Below, one piece after another: positions 59,843 through 64,000 of a DNA stretch of 64,000 nt; positions within the stretch are counted from its first letter, which is position 1; every line of letters starts with the position of its first letter. Made by a program: the position numbers and the translations under genes. Location: contig NZ_SMCV01000002.1 in the NCBI RefSeq assembly GCF_004342285.1, positions 372,001 through 436,000 of the forward strand, given 5' to 3'. The notes beneath the pieces were generated by a model that was not told the origin of the DNA, ran no database searches, and saw nothing but the letters and a program-made list of their open reading frames with translations. Source of the stretch: Klebsiella sp. BIGb0138. GTDB lineage: Bacteria > Pseudomonadota > Gammaproteobacteria > Enterobacterales > Enterobacteriaceae.

Positions 59843-62143
59843 ATGATAAAAAATACATTTAAATACTCGCTTTTGGGATCGCTCATCGCGGGGTGTCTGG
59901 CAATTCCTGCGGTACAGGCAGATGAAGCCAATACAGCGACGGACCAGAAAGCAGCACAACCAAACGGCAGTCACCCTGATGAAAAACAGGTTCTCCGCGA
60001 CAAAAGCCAAAATAATGACGAAACCATGGTCGTAACGGCCAAAGAGCAAACGCTGCAGGCGCCGGGGGTCTCCATCATTGATAGCGAGGCCATCAAAAAA
60101 CACCCCATTCAGCGCGACGTCGCTGAAATTATCCGCACCATGCCGGGCGTTAACCTCACGGGTAACTCAAATAGCGGGCAGCGCGGAAATAACCGCCAGA
60201 TTGATATCCGCGGCATGGGCCCCGAAAATACTCTGATCCTGGTTGACGGCATGCCGGTCTCCAGCCGCAACTCGGTGCGCTACGGCTGGAGCGATGAACG
60301 CGATACCCGCGGCGATACCAACTGGGTGCCGCCGGAAATGATCGAGCGCATCGAGGTCATTCGCGGCCCGGCTGCAGCAATGTACGGCAGCGGCGCAATG
60401 GGCGGAGTGGTGAATATCATCACTAAGCCCGCCACGGACGAATGGCACGGCAGCTTCAACACCTATTACAACGTTCCGCAGCATAAATCTGAAGGCAGCA
60501 CCAAACGCTACAACGGCAGCTTAAGCGGCGCGCTGGCCGATAACCTGACCCTGCGCCTCTACGGTAACTGGAATAAAACCCAGGCCGATGCCCAGGATAT
60601 CAACGAAAGCCATACGACTCCGCGTACCGGGACTTACGCCGGTACCTATCCTTCCGGCCGTGAAGGCTTTATCAATAAGGACATCAATTCGGTTCTGCGC
60701 TGGGAATTTATGCCAATGCAGGCGCTGGAGCTGGGGGCGGGCTACAGTCGCCAGGGCAACCTCTACGCCGGTGACACGCAAAACACCAACAGCAATGCGC
60801 TGGTGAAAAAATATTACGGCAAAGAAACCAACGTTCTCTACCGCCAGACCCTTAACCTGAAATATACCGGCGCCTGGGACAGCGGCGTCACCACCAATAA
60901 CTACGTGCAGTTTGAAAAAACGCGTAATACCCGACTCAACGAGGGCCTTTCCGGCGGTATCGCGGGGATTTTCAGCCCTGCCAATGAAGGGTTTTCGACC
61001 ATTACGCTGTATGACACCAACCTGCACTCGGATGTGAATATCCCGCTTGATCTGTGGGTCAACCAGACTCTGACCCTCGGCGCGGAGTTTAACCACCAGG
61101 CGATGAAAGATCCCGCATCGAATACCGAATCCACCAGCGGCGGCGGCTCGGTTCCCGGGATTGCCGACACCGATCGGAGCAAATACAGCTCAGCCGATAT
61201 TTATGGCATCTTCGCCGAAGATAACATCGAGCTGACCGACACGACCCGCCTGACCCCAGGCATCCGCTTCAACCACCAGAACATCAGCGGCAGTAACTGG
61301 AGCCCGGCGCTGAACCTCTCCCAGGAGCTGGGCAGCGACTTCACGCTGAAGCTCGGCATCGCCCGGGCGTGGAAAGCGCCAAACCTGTATCAGACCAACC
61401 CTAACTACCTGCTCTACAGTAAAGGCCAGGGCTGCTACGGCGGCGGCGCCTGCTACCTGCAGGGTAACAACGACCTGAAAGCGGAAACCAGCGTCAATAA
61501 AGAGATCGGCATTGAATACAACCATGACGACGTGCAGGCCGGGTTGACCTGGTACCGTAACGACTATCATGACAAGGTTGAAGCCGGCTACACGCCAACA
61601 ACCAACAACGGCACCGCCAATATCTATCAATGGGAAAATGTGCCCAAAGCGGTCGTACAGGGGCTGGAAGGAACCTTCAACTTCCCGATCACCGACACGC
61701 TGAAGATGAACAACAACTTCACCTATATTATCGAGAACAAAAACAAGCAGAACGGCGATTACCTGTCGGTGATTCCCAAATACACCATCAACTCGACGCT
61801 GGAGTGGCAGGCCACCAACGATCTGTCAGTGCAGGGGATGTTGACATGGTACGGTCGGCAGAAACCGAAAAAATATAATTATCAGGGAGTTCCAACGTCA
61901 GGCAGCGAAACCCGTCAGGTATCGCCTTATGCGCTGGTGGGGATGAGCGCAACCTATGCCGTGACGAAGAACCTCGACGTGACGGCGGGGATCGATAACC
62001 TGTTCGACAAGCGCCACTTCCGCGAAGGTAACGCCCAGAGTACCGGCAACGCCACCACGGGCGCCTGGCTGTGGGGCGCCGGGGCAAATACCTATAACGA
62101 ACCCGGGCGTACCTACTACATGCAGGTGGGACTGCACTTCTGA
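59843..62143 (+). CDS. TonB-dependent catecholate siderophore receptor (FepA/IroN-like)
   Basis: 766 residues. Signal peptide about 1-26 (cleavage near AVQA-DE), TonB box ETMVVTA (about 60-66), plug domain with IDIRGMGPENTLILVDGMPV, then a 22-strand barrel ending in aromatic Phe (YYMQVGLHF). The C-terminal FREGNAQSTGNATTG and YNEPGRTYYMQV stretches are close to FepA and IroN. It should import ferric enterobactin or salmochelin-like complexes with TonB energy. ATG 59843 is used; a GTG at 59831 is possible. The neighbouring esterase and ABC exporter give an IroN-D-C-like set, but the classic fepA copy is usually elsewhere, so no symbol is given. Confidence 0.9.
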   Translation: MIKNTFKYSLLGSLIAGCLAIPAVQADEANTATDQKAAQPNGSHPDEKQVLRDKSQNNDETMVVTAKEQTLQAPGVSIIDSEAIKKHPIQRDVAEIIRTMPGVNLTGNSNSGQRGNNRQIDIRGMGPENTLILVDGMPVSSRNSVRYGWSDERDTRGDTNWVPPEMIERIEVIRGPAAAMYGSGAMGGVVNIITKPATDEWHGSFNTYYNVPQHKSEGSTKRYNGSLSGALADNLTLRLYGNWNKTQADAQDINESHTTPRTGTYAGTYPSGREGFINKDINSVLRWEFMPMQALELGAGYSRQGNLYAGDTQNTNSNALVKKYYGKETNVLYRQTLNLKYTGAWDSGVTTNNYVQFEKTRNTRLNEGLSGGIAGIFSPANEGFSTITLYDTNLHSDVNIPLDLWVNQTLTLGAEFNHQAMKDPASNTESTSGGGSVPGIADTDRSKYSSADIYGIFAEDNIELTDTTRLTPGIRFNHQNISGSNWSPALNLSQELGSDFTLKLGIARAWKAPNLYQTNPNYLLYSKGQGCYGGGACYLQGNNDLKAETSVNKEIGIEYNHDDVQAGLTWYRNDYHDKVEAGYTPTTNNGTANIYQWENVPKAVVQGLEGTFNFPITDTLKMNNNFTYIIENKNKQNGDYLSVIPKYTINSTLEWQATNDLSVQGMLTWYGRQKPKKYNYQGVPTSGSETRQVSPYALVGMSATYAVTKNLDVTAGIDNLFDKRHFREGNAQSTGNATTGAWLWGAGANTYNEPGRTYYMQVGLHF

Positions 62144-62166
62144 TAACAGCATAGCGTGACAGATAA

Positions 62167-62193
62167 GGCGGCGGACGGGTCTCCCCTGCCGCC
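62167..62193 (+). terminator. Possible terminator after the receptor gene
   Basis: GGCGGC (62167-62172) pairs with GCCGCC (62188-62193) 23 bases after the stop, followed by a pyrimidine stretch with few T. Confidence 0.4.
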
Positions 62194-62287
62194 GCTCTTC
62201 TGCCATCACGACAGGCTAATCCTCACTCAGCCCGCTTCCGGGAATACACCATTCTGTTGCGTGACCTGTCAGGGTCCGCGGAACCCC

Positions 62288-63535
62288 TTACGACGACAGC
62301 AGGGCCAGGCCGTCGATGAGGGCGCCCCGCCACCATGCATAATCATGACCGCCGGTATAAATGGCGCAGCGGCTATCGACGCCCGCGGCAAGCAGCCGCT
62401 GGTGCAGTTGCTGCACGTGCGGAACCGTCGAGCCCTCTAAGGATCCGACGCATAGCCTAACGCGCACCGTCTGCGGAGGCGCGGAGAGCAGATGTTCGCT
62501 CACCCAGGAGATATCGCTGGAGGAAAACAGAAAAGGACGACCGCTGCCGTCCGGCGTCCACCACATCGATGGAGAGTGACACAGTACCAGGCCGAAGGTA
62601 TCCGCCGCATGACGGGCCGCCATCAACGCGGTCACGCCGCCCAGGCTCTGCCCCGCCAGAACGGTCTGCGAACGGCCCGCCCAACAGCGATGCGCCTGTT
62701 CCGCCATAACCTCAGGCAGCAGGCGGCAGGCAATGTCGAGCACCAGCTCGCGGCGTCCACCGAGGATTTCGGTACGATCGCGCTCATCCACGTTATCCAC
62801 GCCGAGTACCGCCACGGGAGGAATGCGGCCATTGTTAATCGCGGCGTCAATCGCCGGCGCCACGCCGACGTGATCGAACCAGGTTTCGCCATCCGGCAGT
62901 ACCAGCATGCCAAGAGGCTGGGCTGCGGGAACATCCGGTAGATATAGGCGTACGCGGCGCTTCCGTCCGGCGATAGCGCGCTGGGAAACGCTCAGGCTGC
63001 CGGAAAAACAATGCGGCCCCCGCGCCCATTCATCTTGCGCCGGCGCCTGGTCAAGGGCCAGTACGGACTCCCGCTCGACGCCTCGCACGTTAATCCCCGG
63101 CGTCTTATTCAGCGGGTCGGCCTGCCCGGAGAGCGGCGAGAAGCGCCCTCCCAGCTGGGAAAGCGCGTCGGCCGGGGTCCCCTGCGGAATTTCAACGATC
63201 GTATATGATCCGCAGTAGGTCGCCGGCAGGCGCAGGGTTAAGATCCAGATATCGCTGGACGGCAGGCGGCGCATGAGGCCTTTATCAACGTCGGACTTAT
63301 CCGTCACGCGGTTCAGGCGCACGTAAACCCCCTGTAACGGCCTCTCCGCGCGCCACAGAAAAGTCACCTCGCGGGCATTGCGATCGCCGGCCACCTCCGT
63401 GACCAGCGGCATATTCATCGCGTCAACGTCGCGCCAGAACTCAGAGACGTCCAGTGGGGAGCCCTCGGCCAGTTGCCTGAGAAGAGCGGCGGCGGTACCA
63501 ACATCCGCTGGCGCGACGGGCGGGGTGTGTCTCAT
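62288..63535 (-). CDS. Enterochelin esterase-like protein (Fes/IroD family)
   Basis: 415 residues. N-terminal Fes-type domain (about 1-170) followed by an alpha/beta-hydrolase domain with the nucleophile elbow GQSLGGVTA and the late histidine in YTGGHDYAWWRGAL. Such esterases cut the trilactone of imported ferric enterobactin or salmochelin in the cytosol to release iron. The start at 63535 (MRHTPPV) has GGGA 8 bases upstream; the Met at 63544 is too close to it. Convergent with the receptor gene and downstream of the ABC exporter gene. IroD and Fes cannot be separated here. Confidence 0.9.
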   Translation of the reverse strand: MRHTPPVAPADVGTAAALLRQLAEGSPLDVSEFWRDVDAMNMPLVTEVAGDRNAREVTFLWRAERPLQGVYVRLNRVTDKSDVDKGLMRRLPSSDIWILTLRLPATYCGSYTIVEIPQGTPADALSQLGGRFSPLSGQADPLNKTPGINVRGVERESVLALDQAPAQDEWARGPHCFSGSLSVSQRAIAGRKRRVRLYLPDVPAAQPLGMLVLPDGETWFDHVGVAPAIDAAINNGRIPPVAVLGVDNVDERDRTEILGGRRELVLDIACRLLPEVMAEQAHRCWAGRSQTVLAGQSLGGVTALMAARHAADTFGLVLCHSPSMWWTPDGSGRPFLFSSSDISWVSEHLLSAPPQTVRVRLCVGSLEGSTVPHVQQLHQRLLAAGVDSRCAIYTGGHDYAWWRGALIDGLALLSS

Positions 63536-63577
63536 TTTCAGCATTCCCTATCATTCAAAAGGTGTGTTGTTCTGTGC

Positions 63578-63612
63578 ACCAGGGTGGCCGTTCAGAGAAC
63601 GGTCACCCTGGT
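63578..63612. other. Strong stem-loop between the ABC exporter and esterase genes
   Basis: A 16-base stem (63578-63593 with 63597-63612, 15 of 16 paired) has a 3-base loop. In the direction of transcription of both genes (minus strand) no T-run follows, so it is probably an intercistronic stability or processing element rather than a terminator. Confidence 0.7.
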
Positions 63613-63657
63613 TTATTGATGCCTAAGGTGGCGGAATTATCGCTCCGTGCGGAACGC

Positions 63658-64000
63658 TTATCCCACCATTTCCCCCGCGGTTTCGCACGCCGGGCCGCCC
63701 ATGCCGTCGCGACCAACGCTATCATGCCACAGGCGTGCGTAGAGACCATCCGCCGCGATCAGTTCATCGTGCGTGCCGTATTCAGCAATGCGCCCCTTAT
63801 CGAGGACGGCAATCCGGTCGCAGCGGCGCGCGGTGGTGAGGCGATGTGCCACCACCAGCGCCGTTCGCCCTTCGGTGCGGGCGCCTTCGGACAACGAGGT
63901 CATTAACGTCTCTTCGCTAGCCCGGTCCAGCCGGGACGTGGCTTCATCAAGCAGCAGAACGTGCGCATTGACCAGCTGAGCGCGGGCTAACGCGATGAGC
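63658..64000 (-). CDS. ABC exporter, C-terminal ATPase part (runs out of window)
   Basis: The last ~113 residues of an ABC transporter whose gene continues past the window edge; the frame is open to base 64000. Walker B with its preceding helix (LIALARAQLVNAHVLLLDEA) followed by TSRLD and the H-loop TALVVAHRLTTARRCD are visible, then the usual VLDKGRIAEYGTHDELIA tail. This is the exporter subtype with fused membrane and ATPase domains. Next to a catecholate receptor and an Fes/IroD-like esterase it resembles IroC, the salmochelin/enterobactin exporter, but a YbtP/Q-like importer of exporter fold is also possible. Confidence 0.85.
   Translation of the reverse strand, partial: LIALARAQLVNAHVLLLDEATSRLDRASEETLMTSLSEGARTEGRTALVVAHRLTTARRCDRIAVLDKGRIAEYGTHDELIAADGLYARLWHDSVGRDGMGGPACETAGEMVG

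Overview
This 64 kb window comes from an enterobacterium, most likely Klebsiella and best fitting the K. oxytoca complex. The main reason is an uninterrupted run of 23 purine-utilisation genes (hpxKJIHGF, hpxU, hpxWXYZ, hpxB-hpxA-hpxS, hpxC, guaD, hpxTQP, hpxO, hpxR, hpxDE). That is the gene number and content described for K. oxytoca M5al, whereas K. pneumoniae is described as having these genes in separate clusters. The GC-rich base composition agrees. No rRNA, tRNA, CRISPR array, insertion sequence or phage gene was seen.

Layout. (1) 1-4.8 kb: the end of a glycyl-radical enzyme gene, its activase, a fructose-type PTS IIB protein and an AraC regulator, matching the E. coli pflD-pflC-frwD-yijO order, with an extra phytanoyl-CoA-dioxygenase-like gene inserted. 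(2) 5.2-27.9 kb: the purine cluster. It encodes guanine deamination, a Rieske oxygenase for (hypo)xanthine, flavin urate hydroxylase, HIU hydrolase and OHCU decarboxylase, allantoin racemase and allantoinase, allantoate amidohydrolase, ureidoglycine aminotransferase, and an oxalurate/oxamate branch, with three uptake systems and three regulators (HpxU, HpxS, HpxR). (3) 28.1-28.6 kb: a PerC-like small regulator and a structured non-coding stretch. (4) 28.6-58.5 kb: a complete type VI secretion locus, all on the minus strand. It has every core component tssA-M plus PAAR, the Fha/kinase/phosphatase/TagF post-translational control set, TagJ, a Tae4/Tai4 amidase effector-immunity pair, and a VgrG-PAAR cassette with unrecognised cargo. 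(5) 58.5-59.8 kb: an AT-rich, repeat-containing, gene-poor gap. (6) 59.8-64 kb: an iron-uptake group with a Fur-box-controlled FepA/IroN-like receptor, an enterochelin-esterase-like gene and the end of an ABC exporter gene running out of the window.

How the parts work together. The purine genes release purine nitrogen as ammonium. The sequence shows a matching regulatory layout: sigma-54 (-24/-12) promoter matches lie before hpxF, hpxW, guaD, hpxC and hpxP, the hpxF match being exact. A 16-base motif shared by the hpxF, hpxU and hpxW upstream regions is a good candidate for the HpxU operator. TTGTATACAA-type sites around hpxS, hpxA and hpxC are candidates for HpxS.

The least understood material is in the T6SS locus: an Ala/Gly-rich PAAR protein that ends in a second PAAR-like hairpin, a four-helix membrane protein behind it that may be its immunity protein, an unrecognised 357-residue protein at the end of the operon, an unrecognised exported protein inside the phospho-signalling block, and a frameshifted VgrG-related gene next to hcp.
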